Part shown: positions 1-11,730 of the stretch, one piece after another
Numbering within the stretch: the first letter of the stretch is position 1
Layout of the letters: each line of letters opens with the position of its first letter
Assembly: GCA_026008535.1 (NCBI GenBank)
Contig: BRKX01000014.1
Span: 55,477,006 to 55,541,005, forward strand
From: Perilla frutescens
Lineage: Eukaryota; Streptophyta; Magnoliopsida; Lamiales; Lamiaceae
Reading direction: 5' to 3'
DNA length: 64,000 nt
Made by a program: the position numbers and the translations under genes
Notes under the pieces: model-generated
The model's database searches: none
Seen by the model: only the letters and a program-made list of their open reading frames with translations
Told to the model about the DNA's origin: nothing

Positions 1-129
1 AGCCGTTTTACTGACGGCTGCCAGAAAACGGGGCCAAATCTGGCCACCGGCCAAAGGGGTACCCCTTTGGGCGGGCTCAAAAATTTGATTTTTTTAAAAG
101 TGGACGGATTAGGCATATATGATCATATG
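1..129 (+). repeat. Partial satellite monomer at left edge
   Basis: This is the last 129 bases of a monomer, beginning inside the AGCCGT hairpin. It has the TTTTTTTAAAAG tail and GGCATATATG ending seen in the type with GAATTATGGG and TCTCGAGAG, for example the unit starting at 1220. The array therefore continues upstream. Confidence 0.95.
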
Positions 130-3100
130 GATTGATTCATAATGGACTCTAGTGTTCAAAAATGCTAGACTCAATGAAAAACCCGACGTTCACCACGATC
201 CCTACATAAGAGGCGATGGTTTTGGAAATCAACTTGATAATCACCTATTGGCCGACTCCAATAGGGTTTCTACCGGTTCGACTTTTGGTAGGGTAGATAT
301 TTGAGTTAGGAATCCAACGCAACAAGAATCACGGGTAAAGCTTACTTCTGGAGAGAGTTATAGCCGTTTTACTGACGGCTGCCAGAAAATGGGGCCAAAT
401 CTGGCCACCGGCCAAAGGGGTACGTACCCCTTTGGACGGGTTAAAAAATTTGATTTTTTCAAAAGTGGACGGATTAGGCATATATGATCATATGGATTGA
501 TTCATAATGGACTCTAGTGTTCAAAAATGCTAGACTCAATGAAAAACCCGACGTTCACCACGATCCCTACATAAGAGGCGATGGTTTTAGAAATCAACTT
601 GATAATCACCTAGAGACCGACTCCAATAGGGTTTCTACTGGTTCGAATTTTGGTAGGGTAGATATTTGAGTTAGGAATCTAACGCAACAAGAATCACGGG
701 AAAATCTTACTTCTGGAGAGAGTTATAGCCGTTTTACTGACGGTTGCCAGAAAACAGGGCCAAATCTGGCCACCGGCCAAAGGGGTACCCCTTTGGGCGG
801 GCTCAAAAATTTGATTTTTTCAAAAGTGGACAGATTAGGCACATATGATCATATGGATTGATTCATAATGGACTCTAGTGTTCAAAAATGCTAGACTCAA
901 TGAAAAACCCGACGTTCACCACGATCCCTACATAAGAGGCGATGGTTTTGGAAATCAACTTGATAATCACCTAGAGGCCGACTCCAATAGGGTTTCTACC
1001 GGTTCGACTTTTGGTAGGGTAGATATTTGAGTTAGAAATCCAACGCAACAAGAATCACGGGTAAAGCTTACTTCTGGAGAGAGTTATAGCCGTTTTACTG
1101 ACGGCTGCCAGAAAACGGGGCCAAATCTGGCCACCGGCCAAAGGGGTACGTACCCCTTTGGGCGGGTTAAAAAATTGATTTTTTCAAAAGTGGACAGATT
1201 AGGCATATATGATCATATGGATTGATTCATAATGGACTCTAGTGTTCAAAAATGCTAGACTCAATGAAAAACCCGACGTTCACCCCGATTCCTACATAAG
1301 AGTTGACGGTTTTGGAAATCAACTTGATAATCACCTAGAGGCCGACTCAAATAGGGTTTCTACCGGTTCGACTTTTGGTAGGGTAGATATTTGAGTTAGG
1401 AATCCAACGCAACAAGAATTATGGGTAAAGCTTACTTCTCGAGAGAGTTATAGCCGTTTTACTGACGGCTGCCAGAAAACGGGGCCAAATCTGGCCACCG
1501 GCCAAAGGGGTACCCCTTTGGGCGGGCTCAAAAATTTGATTTTTTTAAAAGTGGACGGATTAGGCATATATGATCATATGGATTGATTCATAATGGACTC
1601 TAGTGTTCAAAAATGCTAGACTCAATGAAAAACCCGACGTTCACCACGATCCCTACATAAGAGGCGATGGTTTTGGAAATCAACTTGATAATCACCTAGA
1701 GGCCGACTCCAATAGGGTTTCTACCGGTTCGACTTTTTGTAGGGTAGATATTTGACTTAGGAATCCAACGCAACAAGAATCACGGGTAAAGCTTACTTCT
1801 GGAGAGAGTTATAGCCGTTTTACTGACGGCTGCCAGAAAACGGGGCCAAATCTGGCCACCGGCCAAAGGGGTACCCCTTTGGGCGGGCTCAAAAATTTGA
1901 TTTTTTCAAAAGTAGACGGATTAGGCACATATGATCATATGGATTGATTCATAATGGACTCTAGTGTTCAAAAATGCTAGACTCAATGAAAAACCCGACG
2001 TTCACCACGATCCCTACATAAGAGGCGATGGTTTTGGAAATCAACTTGATAATCACCTAGAGGCCGACTCCAATAGGGTTTCTACCGGTTCGACTTTTGG
2101 TAGGGTAGATATTTGAGTTAGAAATCCAACGCAACAAGAATCACGGGTAAAGCTTACTTCTGGAGAGAGTTATAGCCGTTTTACTGACGGCTGCCAGAAA
2201 ACGGGGCCAAATCTGGCCACCGGCCAAAGGGGTACGTACCCCTTTGGGCGGGTTAAAAAATTGATTTTTTCAAAAGTGGACAGATTAGGCATATATGATC
2301 ATATGGATTGATTCATAATGGACTCTAGTGTTCAAAAATGCTAGACTCAATGAAAAACCCGACGTTCACCCCGATTCCTACATAAGAGTTGACGGTTTTG
2401 GAAATCAACTTGATAATCACCTAGAGGCCGACTCAAATAGGGTTTCTACCGGTTCGACTTTTGGTAGGGTAGATATTTGAGTTAGGAATCCAACGCAACA
2501 AGAATTATGGGTAAAGCTTACTTCTCGAGAGAGTTATAGCCGTTTTACTGACGGCTGCCAGAAAACGGGGCCAAATCTGGCCACCGGCCAAAGGGGTACC
2601 CCTTTGGGCGGGCTCAAAAATTTGATTTTTTTAAAAGTGGACGGATTAGGCATATATGATCATATGGATTGATTCATAATGGACTCTAGTGTTCAAAAAT
2701 GCTAGACTCAATGAAAAACCCGACGTTCACCACGATCCCTACATAAGAGGCGATGGTTTTGGAAATCAACTTGATAATCACCTATTGGCCGACTCCAATA
2801 GGGTTTCTACCGGTTCGACTTTTGGTAGGGTAGATATTTGAGTTAGGAATCCAACGCAACAAGAATCACGGGTAAAGCTTACTTCTGGAGAGAGTTATAG
2901 CCGTTTTACTGACGGCTGCCAGAAAATGGGGCCAAATCTGGCCACCGGCCAAAGGGGTACCCCTTTGGGCGGGCTCAAAAATTTGATTTTTTCAAAAGTA
3001 GACGGATTAGGCACATATGATCATATGGATTGATTCATAATGGACTCTAGTGTTCAAAAATTCTAGACTCAATGAAAAACCCGACGTTCACCACGATCCC

Positions 3101-5565
3101 TACATAAGAGGCGATGGTTTTGGAAATCAACTTGATAATCACCTAGAGGCCGACTCCAATAGGGTTTCTACCGGTTCGACTTTTGGTAGGGTGGATATTT
3201 GAGTTAGGAATCCAACGCAACAAGAATCACGGGTAAAGCTTACTTCTGGAGAGAGTTATAGCCGTTTTACTGACGGCTGCCAGAAAACGGGGCCAAATCT
3301 GGCCACCGGCCAAAGGGGTACGTACCCCTTTGGGCGGGTTAAAAAATTTGATTTTTTCAAAAGTGGACGGATTAGGCATATATGATCATATGGATTGATT
3401 CATAATGGACTCTAGTGTTCAAAAATGCTAGACTCAATGAAAAACCCGACGTTCACCCCGATTCCTACATAAGAGGTGACGGTTTTAGAAATCAACTTGA
3501 TAATCACCTAGAGGCCGACTCAAATAGGGTTTCTACCGGTTCGACTTTTGGTAGGGTAGATATTTGAGTTAGGAATCCAACGCAACAAGAATTATGGGTA
3601 AAGCTTACTTCTCGAGAGAGTTATAGCCGTTTTACTGACGGCTGCCAGAAAACGGGGCCAAATCTGGCCACCGGCCAAAGGGGTACCCCTTTGGGCGGGC
3701 TCAAAAATTTGATTTTTTTAAAAGTGGACGGATTAGGCATATATGATCATATGGATTGATTCATAATGGACTCTAGTGTTCAAAAATGCTAGACTCAATG
3801 AAAAACCCGACGTTCACCACGATCCCTACATAAGAGGCGATGGTTTTGGAAATCAACTTGATAATCACCTATTGGCCGACTCCAATAGGGTTTCTACCGG
3901 TTCGACTTTTGGTAGGGTAGATATTTGAGTTAGGAATCCAACGCAACAAGAATCACGGGTAAAGCTTACTTCTGGAGAGAGTTATAGCCGTTTTACTGAC
4001 GGCTGCCAGAAAATGGGGCCAAATCTGGCCACCGGCCAAAGGGGTACGTACCCCTTTGGGCGGGTTAAAAAATTTGATTTTTTCAAAAGTGGACGGATTA
4101 GGCATATATGATCATATGGATTGATTCATAATGGACTCTAGTGTTCAAAAATGCTAGACTCAATGAAAAACCCGACGTTCACCACGATCCCTACATAAGA
4201 GGCGATGGTTTTAGAAATCAACTTGATAATCACCTAGAGACCGACTCCAATAGGGTTTCTACTGGTTCGAATTTTGGTAGGGTAGATATTTGAGTTAGGA
4301 ATCTAACGCAACAAGAATCACGGGAAAATCTTACTTCTGGAGAGAGTTATAGCCGTTTTACTGACGGTTGCCAGAAAACAGGGCCAAATCTGGCCACCGG
4401 CCAAAGGGGTACCCCTTTGGGCGGGCTCAAAAATTTGATTTTTTCAAAAGTGGACAGATTAGGCACATATGATCATATGGATTGATTCATAATGGACTCT
4501 AGTGTTCAAAAATGCTAGACTCAATGAAAAACCCGACGTTCACCACGATCCCTACATAAGAGGCGATGGTTTTGGAAATCAACTTGATAATCACCTAGAG
4601 GCCGACTCCAATAGGGTTTCTACCGGTTCGACTTTTGGTAGGGTAGATATTTGAGTTAGAAATCCAACGCAACAAGAATCACGGGTAAAGCTTACTTCTG
4701 GAGAGAGTTATAGCCGTTTTACTGACGGCTGCCAGAAAACGGGGCCAAATCTGGCCACCGGCCAAAGGGGTACGTACCCCTTTGGGCGGGTTAAAAAATT
4801 GATTTTTTCAAAAGTGGACAGATTAGGCATATATGATCATATGGATTGATTCATAATGGACTCTAGTGTTCAAAAATGCTAGACTCAATGAAAAACCCGA
4901 CGTTCACCCCGATTCCTACATAAGAGTTGACGGTTTTGGAAATCAACTTGATAATCACCTAGAGGCCGACTCAAATAGGGTTTCTACCGGTTCGACTTTT
5001 GGTAGGGTAGATATTTGAGTTAGGAATCCAACGCAACAAGAATTATGGGTAAAGCTTACTTCTCGAGAGAGTTATAGCCGTTTTACTGACGGCTGCCAGA
5101 AAACGGGGCCAAATCTGGCCACCGGCCAAAGGGGTACCCCTTTGGGCGGGCTCAAAAATTTGATTTTTTTAAAAGTGGACGGATTAGGCATATATGATCA
5201 TATGGATTGATTCATAATGGACTCTAGTGTTCAAAAATGCTAGACTCAATGAAAAACCCGACGTTCACCACGATCCCTACATAAGAGGCGATGGTTTTGG
5301 AAATCAACTTGATAATCACCTAGAGGCCGACTCCAATAGGGTTTCTACCGGTTCGACTTTTCGTAGGGTAGATATTTGACTTAGGAATCCAACGCAACAA
5401 GAATCACGGGTAAAGCTTACTTCTGGAGAGAGTTATAGCCGTTTTACTGACGGCTGCCAGAAAACGGGGCAAAATCTGGCCACCGGCCAAATGGGTACCC
5501 CTTTGGGCGGGCTCAAAAATTTGATTTTTTCAAAAGTGGACGGATTAGGCATATATGATCATATG
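130..5565 (+). repeat. HOR block with 10-monomer spacing (3624 bp)
   Basis: Five monomers at 130-1941 recur in the same order at 3754-5565, an offset of 3624 bp. This equals ten monomers including four GTAC-bearing ones, two of which are one base short. Diagnostic units are CCTATTGGCC with AAATGGGG (130 and 3754), TTTTAGAAAT with AGAGACC and AACAGGG (495 and 4119), and GAATTATGGG with TCTCGAGAG (1220 and 4844). An internal three-monomer repeat places GAATTATGGG units at 1421, 2507 and 3594, which is 1086 and then 1087 bp apart. Confidence 0.85.
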
Positions 5566-8500
5566 GATTGATTCATAATGGACTCTAGTGTTCAAAAATG
5601 CTAGACTCAATGAAAAACCCGACGTTCACCACGATCCCTACATAAGAGGCGATGGTTTTAGAAATCAACTTGATAATCACCTAGAGACCGACTCCAATAG
5701 GGTTTCTACTGGTTCGAATTTTGGTAGGGTAGATATTTGAGTTAGGAATCTAACGCAACAAGAATCACGGGAAAATCTTACTTCTGGAGAGAGTTATAGC
5801 CGTTTTACTGACGGTTGCCAGAAAACAGGGCCAAATCTGGCCACCGGCCAAAGGGGTACCCCTTTGGGCGGGCTCAAAAATTTGTATTTTTCAAAAGTGG
5901 ACAGATTAGGCACATATGATCATATGGATTGATTCATAATGGACTCTAGTGTTCAAAAATGCTAGACTCAATGAAAAACCCGACGTTCACCACGATCCCT
6001 ACATAAGAGGCGATGGTTTTGGAAATCAACTTGATAATCACCTAGAGGCCGACTCCAATAGGGTTTCTACCGGTTCGACTTTTGGTAGGGTAGATATTTG
6101 AGTTAGGAATCCAACGCAACAAGAATCACGGGTAAAGCTTACTTCTGGAGAGAGTTATAGCCGTTTTACTGACGGCTGCCAGAAAACGGGGCCAAATCTG
6201 GCCACCGGCCAAAGGGGTACGTACCCCTTTGGGCGGGTTAAAAAATTTGATTTTTTCAAAAGTGGACAGATTAGGCATATATGATCATATGGATTGATTC
6301 ATAATGGACTCTAGTGTTCAAAAATGCTAGACTCAATGAAAAACCCGACGTTCACCCCGATTCCTACATAAGAGTTGACGGTTTTGGAAATCAACTTGAT
6401 AATCACCTAGAGGCCGACTCAAATAGGGTTTCTACCGGTTCGACTTTTGGTAGGGTAGATATTTGAGTTAGGAATCCAACGCAACAAGAATCACGGGAAA
6501 ATCTTACTTCTGGAGAGAGTTATAGCCGTTTTACTGACGGCTGCCAGAAAACGGGGCCAAATCTGGCCACCGGCCAAAGGGGTACCTCTTTGGGCGGGCT
6601 CAAAAATTTGATTTTTTCAAAAGTGGTTGGATTAGGCACATATGATCATATGGATTGATTCATAATGGACTCTAGTGTTCAAAAATGCTAGACTCAATGA
6701 AAAACCCGACGTTCACCACGATCCCTACATAAGAGGCGATGGTTTTGGAAATCAACTTGATAATCACCTAGAGGCCGACTCCAATAGGGTTTCTACCGGT
6801 TCGAATTTTGGTACGGTAGATATTTGAGTTAGGAATCCAACGCAACAAGAATCACGGGAAAATCTTACTTCTGTAGAGAGTTATAGCCGTTTTACTGACG
6901 GCTGCCAGAAAACGGGGCCAAATCTGGCCACCGGCCAAAGGGGTACCTCTTTGGGCGGGCTCAAAAATTTGATTTTTTCAAAAGTGGACGGATTAGGCAC
7001 ATATGATCATATGGATTGATTCATAATGGACTCTAGTGTTCAAAAATGCTAGACTCAATGAAAAACCCGACGTTCACCACGATCCCTACATAAGAGGCGA
7101 TGGTTTTGGAAATCAACTTGATAATCACCTAGTGGCCGACTCCAATAGGGTTTCTACCGGTTCGACTTTTGGTAGGGTAGATATTTGAGTTAGGAATCCA
7201 ACGCAACAAGAATCACGGGTAAAGCTTACTTCTGGAGAGAGTTATAGCCGTTTTACTGACGGCTGCCAGAAAACGGGGCCAAATCTGGCCACCGGCCAAA
7301 GGGGTACGTACCCCTTTGGGCGGGTTAAAAAATTTGATTTTTTCAAAAGTGGACGGATTAGGCATATATGATCATATGGATTGATTCATAATGGACTCTA
7401 GTGTTCAAAAATGCTAGACTCAATGAAAAACCCGACGTTCACCACGATCCCTATATAAGAGGCGATGGTTTTAGAAATCAACTTGATAATCACCTAGAGA
7501 CCGACTCCAATAGGGTTTCTACTGGTTCGAATTTTGGTAGGGTAGATATTTGAGTTAGGAATCTAACGCAACAAGAATCTCGGGAAAATCTTACTTCTGG
7601 AGAGAGTTATAGCCGTTTTACTGACGGTTGCCAGAAAACAGGGCCAAATCTGGCCACCGGCCAAAGGGGTACCCCTTTGGGCGGGCTCAAAAATTTGATT
7701 TTTTCAAAAGTGGACAGATTAGGCACATATGATCATATGGATTGATTCATAATGGACTCTAGTGTTCAAAAATGCTAGACTCAATGAAAAACCCGACGTT
7801 CACCACGATCCCTACATAAGAGGCGATGGTTTTGGAAATCAACTTGATAATCACCTAGAGGCCGACTCCAATAGGGTTTCTACCGGTTCGACTTTTGGTA
7901 GGGTAGATATTTGAGTTAGAAATCCAACGCAACAAGAATCACGGGTAAAGCTTACTTCTGGAGAGAGTTATAGCCGTTTTACTGACGGCTGCCAGAAAAC
8001 GGGGCCAAATCTGGCCACCGGCCAAAGGGGTACGTACCCCTTTGGGCGGGTTAAAAAATTTGATTTTTTCAAAAGTGGACAGATTAGGCATATATGATCA
8101 TATGGATTGATTCATAATGGACTCTAGTGTTCAAAAATGCTAGACTCAATGAAAAACCCGACGTTCACCCCGATTCCTACATTAGAGTTGACGGTTTTGA
8201 AAATCAACTTGATAATCACCTAGAGGCCGACTCAAATAGGGTTTCTACCGGTTCGACTTTTGGTAGGGTAGATATTTGAGTTAGGAATCCAACGCAACAA
8301 GAATCACGGGAAAATCTTACTTCTGGAGAGAGTTATAGCCGTTTTACTGACGGCTGCCAGAAAACGGGGCCAAATCTGGCCACCGGCCAAAGGGGTACCT
8401 CTTTGGGCGGGCTCAAAAATTTGATTTTTTCAAAAGTGGACGGATTAGGCACATATGATCATATGGATTGATTCATAATGGACTCTAGTGTTCAAAAATG

Positions 8501-10629
8501 CTAGACTCAATGAAAAACCCGACGTTCACCACGATCCCTACATAAGAGGCGATGGTTTTGGAAATCAACTTGATAATCACCTAGTGGCCGACTCCAATAG
8601 GGTTTCTACCGGTTCGACTTTTGGTAGGGTAGCTATTTGAGTTAGGAATCCAACGCAACAAGAATCACGGGTAAAGCTTACTTCTGGAGAGAGTTATAGC
8701 CGTTTTACTGACGGCTGCCAGAAAACGGGGCCAAATCTGGCCACCGGCCAAAGGGGTACGTACCCCTTTGGGCGGGTTAAAAAATTTAATTTTTTCAAAA
8801 GTGGACGGATTAGGCATATATGATCATATGGATTGATTCATAATGGACTCTAGTGTTCAAAAATGCTAGACTCAATGAAAAACCCGACGTTCACCACGAT
8901 CCCTACATAAGAGGCGATGGTTTTGGAAATCAACTTGATAATCACCTAGAGGCCGACTCCAATAGGGTTTCTACCGGTTCGACTTTTGGTAGGGTAGATA
9001 TTTGAGTTAGAAATCCAACGCAACAAGAATCACGGGTAAAGCTTACTTCTGGAGAGAGTTATAGCCGTTTTACTGACGGCTGCCAGAAAACGGGGCCAAA
9101 TCTGGCCACCGGCCAAAGGGGTACGTACCCCTTTGGGCGGGTTAAAAAATTTGATTTTTTCAAAAGTGGACAGATTAGGCATATATGATCATATGGATTG
9201 ATTCATAATGGACTCTAGTGTTCAAAAATGCTAGACTCAATGAAAAACCCGACGTTCACCCCGATTCCTACATAAGAGTTGACGGTTTTGGAAATCAACT
9301 TGATAATCACCTAGAGGCCGACTCAAATAGGGTTTCTACCGGTTCGACTTTTGGTAGGGTAGATATTTGAGTTAGGAATCCAACGCAACAAGAATCACGG
9401 GAAAATCTTACTTCTGGAGAGAGTTATAGCCGTTTTACTGACGGCTGCCAGAAAACGGGGCCAAATCTGGCCACCGGCCAAAGGGGTACCTCTTTGGGCG
9501 GGCTCAAAAATTTGATTTTTTCAAAAGTGGTTGGATTAGGCACATATGATCATATGGATTGATTCATAATGGACTCTAGTGTTCAAAAATGCTAGACTCA
9601 ATGAAAAACCCGACGTTCACCACGATCCCTACATAAGAGGCGATGGTTTTGGAAATCAACTTGATAATCACCTAGAGGCCGACTCCAATAGGGTTTCTAC
9701 CGGTTCGAATTTTGGTACGGTAGATATTTGAGTTAGGAATCCAACGCAACAAGAATCACGGGAAAATCTTACTTCTGGAGAGAGTTATAGCCGTTTTACT
9801 GACGGCTGCCAGAAAACGGGGCCAAATCTGGCCACCGGCCAAAGGGGTACCTCTTTGGGCGGGCTCAAAAATTTGATTTTTTCAAAAGTGGACGGATTAG
9901 GCACATATGATCATATGGATTGATTCATAATGGACTCTAGTGTTCAAAAATGCTAGACTCAATGAAAAACCCGACGTTCACCACGATCCCTACATAAGAG
10001 GCGATGGTTTTGGAAATCAACTTGATAATCACCTAGTGGCCGACTCCAATAGGGTTTCTACCGGTTCGACTTTTGGTAGGGTAGATATTTGAGTTAGGAA
10101 TCCAACGCAACAAGAATCACGGGTAAAGCTTACTTCTGGAGAGAGTTATAGCCGTTTTACTGACGGCTGCCAGAAAACGGGGCCAAATCTGGCCACCGGC
10201 CAAAGGGGTACGTACCCCTTTGGGCGGGTTAAAAAATTTGATTTTTTCAAAAGTTGACGGATTAGGCATATATGATCATATGGATTGATTCATAATGGAC
10301 TCTAGTGTTCAAAAATGCTAGACTCAATGAAAAACCCGACGTTCACCACGATCCCTATATAAGAGGCGATGGTTTTAGAAATCAACTTGATAATCACCTA
10401 GAGACCGACTCCAATAGGGTTTCTACTGGTTCGAATTTTGGTAGGGTAGATATTTGAGTTAGGAATCTAACGCAACAAGAATCACGGGAAAATCTTACTT
10501 CTGGAGAGAGTTATAGCCGTTTTACTGACGGTTGCCAGAAAACAGGGCCAAATCTGGCCACCGGCCAAAGGGGTACCCCTTTGGGCGGGCTCAAAAATTT
10601 GATTTTTTCAAAAGTGGACAGATTAGGCA

Positions 10630-10643
10630 CATATGATCATATG
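10630..10643. repeat. 14-bp GATC-centred palindrome at monomer junction
   Basis: CATATGATCATATG is perfectly palindromic in monomers that end GGCACATATG. In monomers that end GGCATATATG the perfect core is the 12-bp ATATGATCATAT, for example 10996-11007. The two forms are markers of monomer type. Confidence 0.85.
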
Positions 10644-10783
10644 GATTGATTCATAATGGACTCTAGTGTTCAAAAATGCTAGACTCAATGAAAAACCCGA
10701 CGTTCACCACGATCCCTACATAAGAGGCGATGGTTTTGGAAATCAACTTGATAATCACCTAGAGGCCGACTCCAATAGGGTTT

Positions 10784-10805
10784 CTACCGGTTCGACTTTT
10801 GGTAG
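10784..10805. repeat. CTACC/GGTAG inverted repeat (one per monomer)
   Basis: A 5-bp stem of CTACC and GGTAG with a 12-base loop that contains TTCGA. It is shown in the reference monomer. Variants ACTGG and ACCAGTTC alter the loop but not the stem. It is short enough to be coincidental. Confidence 0.5.
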
Positions 10806-10875
10806 GGTAGATATTTGAGTTAGAAATCCAACGCAACAAGAATCACGGGTAAAGCTTACTTCTGGAGAGAGTTAT

Positions 10876-10894
10876 AGCCGTTTTACTGACGGCT
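10876..10894. repeat. AGCCGT/ACGGCT hairpin (one per monomer)
   Basis: The sequence AGCCGTTTTACTGACGGCT has a perfect 6-bp stem and a 7-base loop. Most monomers have it. Variants AGCCCT...ACAGCT and AGCCAT...ACGGCT at 28-42 kb break the stem without compensation, so the stem is not strictly maintained. Confidence 0.75.
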
Positions 10895-10906
10895 GCCAGA
10901 AAACGG

Positions 10907-10928
10907 GGCCAAATCTGGCCACCGGCCA
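10907..10928. repeat. Overlapping GGCCA/TGGCC inverted repeats
   Basis: GGCCA-AATC-TGGCC (10907-10920) overlaps TGGCC-ACC-GGCCA (10916-10928). The middle TGGCC can pair with either neighbour, so the two stems are mutually exclusive. The arrangement is present in nearly all monomers, with occasional breaks such as CTGACCACCGG, CAGCC, CGGCTAAAGG or GGGCAAAATC. Confidence 0.7.
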
Positions 10929-10949
10929 AAGGGGTACGTACCCCTTTGG
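10926..10949. repeat. Perfect 24-bp palindrome with duplicated GTAC
   Basis: CCAAAGGGGTAC is followed immediately by its own reverse complement. It differs from the 20-bp form only by duplication of the four central bases GTAC, which keeps the symmetry perfect. I counted 28 monomers with this form, all between 130 and about 28.7 kb. Confidence 0.9.
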
Positions 10950-10956
10950 GCGGGTT

Positions 10957-10973
10957 AAAAAATTTGATTTTTT
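10957..10973. repeat. A/T hairpin AAAAAAT-TTG-ATTTTTT
   Basis: A perfect 7-bp A/T stem with a 3-base loop in the GTAC-duplicated monomers. Monomers with GGGCTCAAAAATTTG have a 6-bp version. It lies directly 3' of the central palindrome. Confidence 0.75.
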
Positions 10974-11369
10974 CAAAAGTGGACAGATTAGGCATATATG
11001 ATCATATGGATTGATTCATAATGGACTCTAGTGTTCAAAAATGCTAGACTCAATGAAAAACCCGACGTTCACCCCGATTCCTACATAAGAGTTGACGGTT
11101 TTGGAAATCAACTTGATAATCACCTAGAGGCCGACTCAAATAGGGTTTCTACCGGTTCGACTTTTGGTAGGGTAGATATTTGAGTTAGGAATCCAACGCA
11201 ACAAGAATCACGGGAAAATCTTACTTCTGGAGAGAGTTATAGCCGTTTTACTGACGGCTGCCAGAAAACGGGGCCAAATCTGGCCACCGGCCAAAGGGGT
11301 ACCTCTTTGGGCGGGCTCAAAAATTTGATTTTTTCAAAAGTGGTTGGATTAGGCACATATGATCATATG

Positions 11370-11730
11370 GATTGATTCATAATGGACTCTAGTGTTCAAA
11401 AATGCTAGACTCAATGAAAAACCCGACGTTCACCACGATCCCTACATAAGAGGCGATGGTTTTGGAAATCAACTTGATAATCACCTAGAGGCCGACTCCA
11501 ATAGGGTTTCTACCGGTTCGAATTTTGGTACGGTAGATATTTGTGTTAGGAATCCAACGCAACAAGAATCACGGGAAAATCTTACTTCTGGAGAGAGTTA
11601 TAGCCGTTTTACTGACGGCTGCCAGAAAACGGGGCCAAATCTGGCCACCGGCCAAAGGGGTACCTCTTTGGGCGGGCTCAAAAATTTGATTTTTTCAAAA
11701 GTGGACGGATTAGGCACATATGATCATATG
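11370..11730 (+). repeat. P4 monomer with stop codon changed (chance open frame)
   Basis: The TGA normally at monomer bases 173-175 reads TGT at 11542-11544. This leaves 114 codons open from a GTG at 11392 to a TGA that spans the next junction. No ATG begins the frame, neighbouring monomers are closed in it, and no domain is recognisable. I regard it as an accident of a long satellite rather than a gene. Confidence 0.85.

Larger units (their letters stand above)
10644..11008 (+). repeat. Representative left-domain monomer (365 bp, type P2)
   Basis: This unit serves as a reference for the left domain. Landmarks in order are: GTTCACCACGATCCC, AGGCGATGG, AGAGGCCGACTCC, TACCGGTTCGAC, GAGTTAGAAATCC (diagnostic of this type), CACGGGTAAAGCTT with an AAGCTT site, the AGCCGT/ACGGCT hairpin, two GGCCA stems, the 24-bp GTACGTAC palindrome, GGGTTAAAAAATTTG, GACAGATT and GGCATATATG. 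It sits between type P1 (10283) and type P3 (11009) in a full P1-P5 cycle. Confidence 0.95.

Noticed and set aside
10776..10786. Telomere-like motif TAGGGTTTCTA
   Set aside because: Only a single TAGGGTTT unit per monomer, not tandemly repeated, so no evidence of telomeric sequence.
10791..10807. CENP-B box
   Set aside because: The closest stretch, TTCGACTTTTGGTAGGG, lacks the required A and the CGGG core at the right spacing. I saw no better match on the plus strand.
10907..10928. tRNA or structured ncRNA gene
   Set aside because: The GGCCA stems are short and mutually exclusive, and no tRNA-like A and B boxes or cloverleaf could be fitted.
10957..10973. Intrinsic (rho-independent) terminator
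   Set aside because: The A/T hairpin has no GC stem, no gene lies upstream, and the array looks eukaryotic.
10644..11008. Monomer as a dimer of two ~180-bp subunits
   Set aside because: I could not see convincing similarity between the two halves, so the 361-bp unit is treated as the basic monomer.
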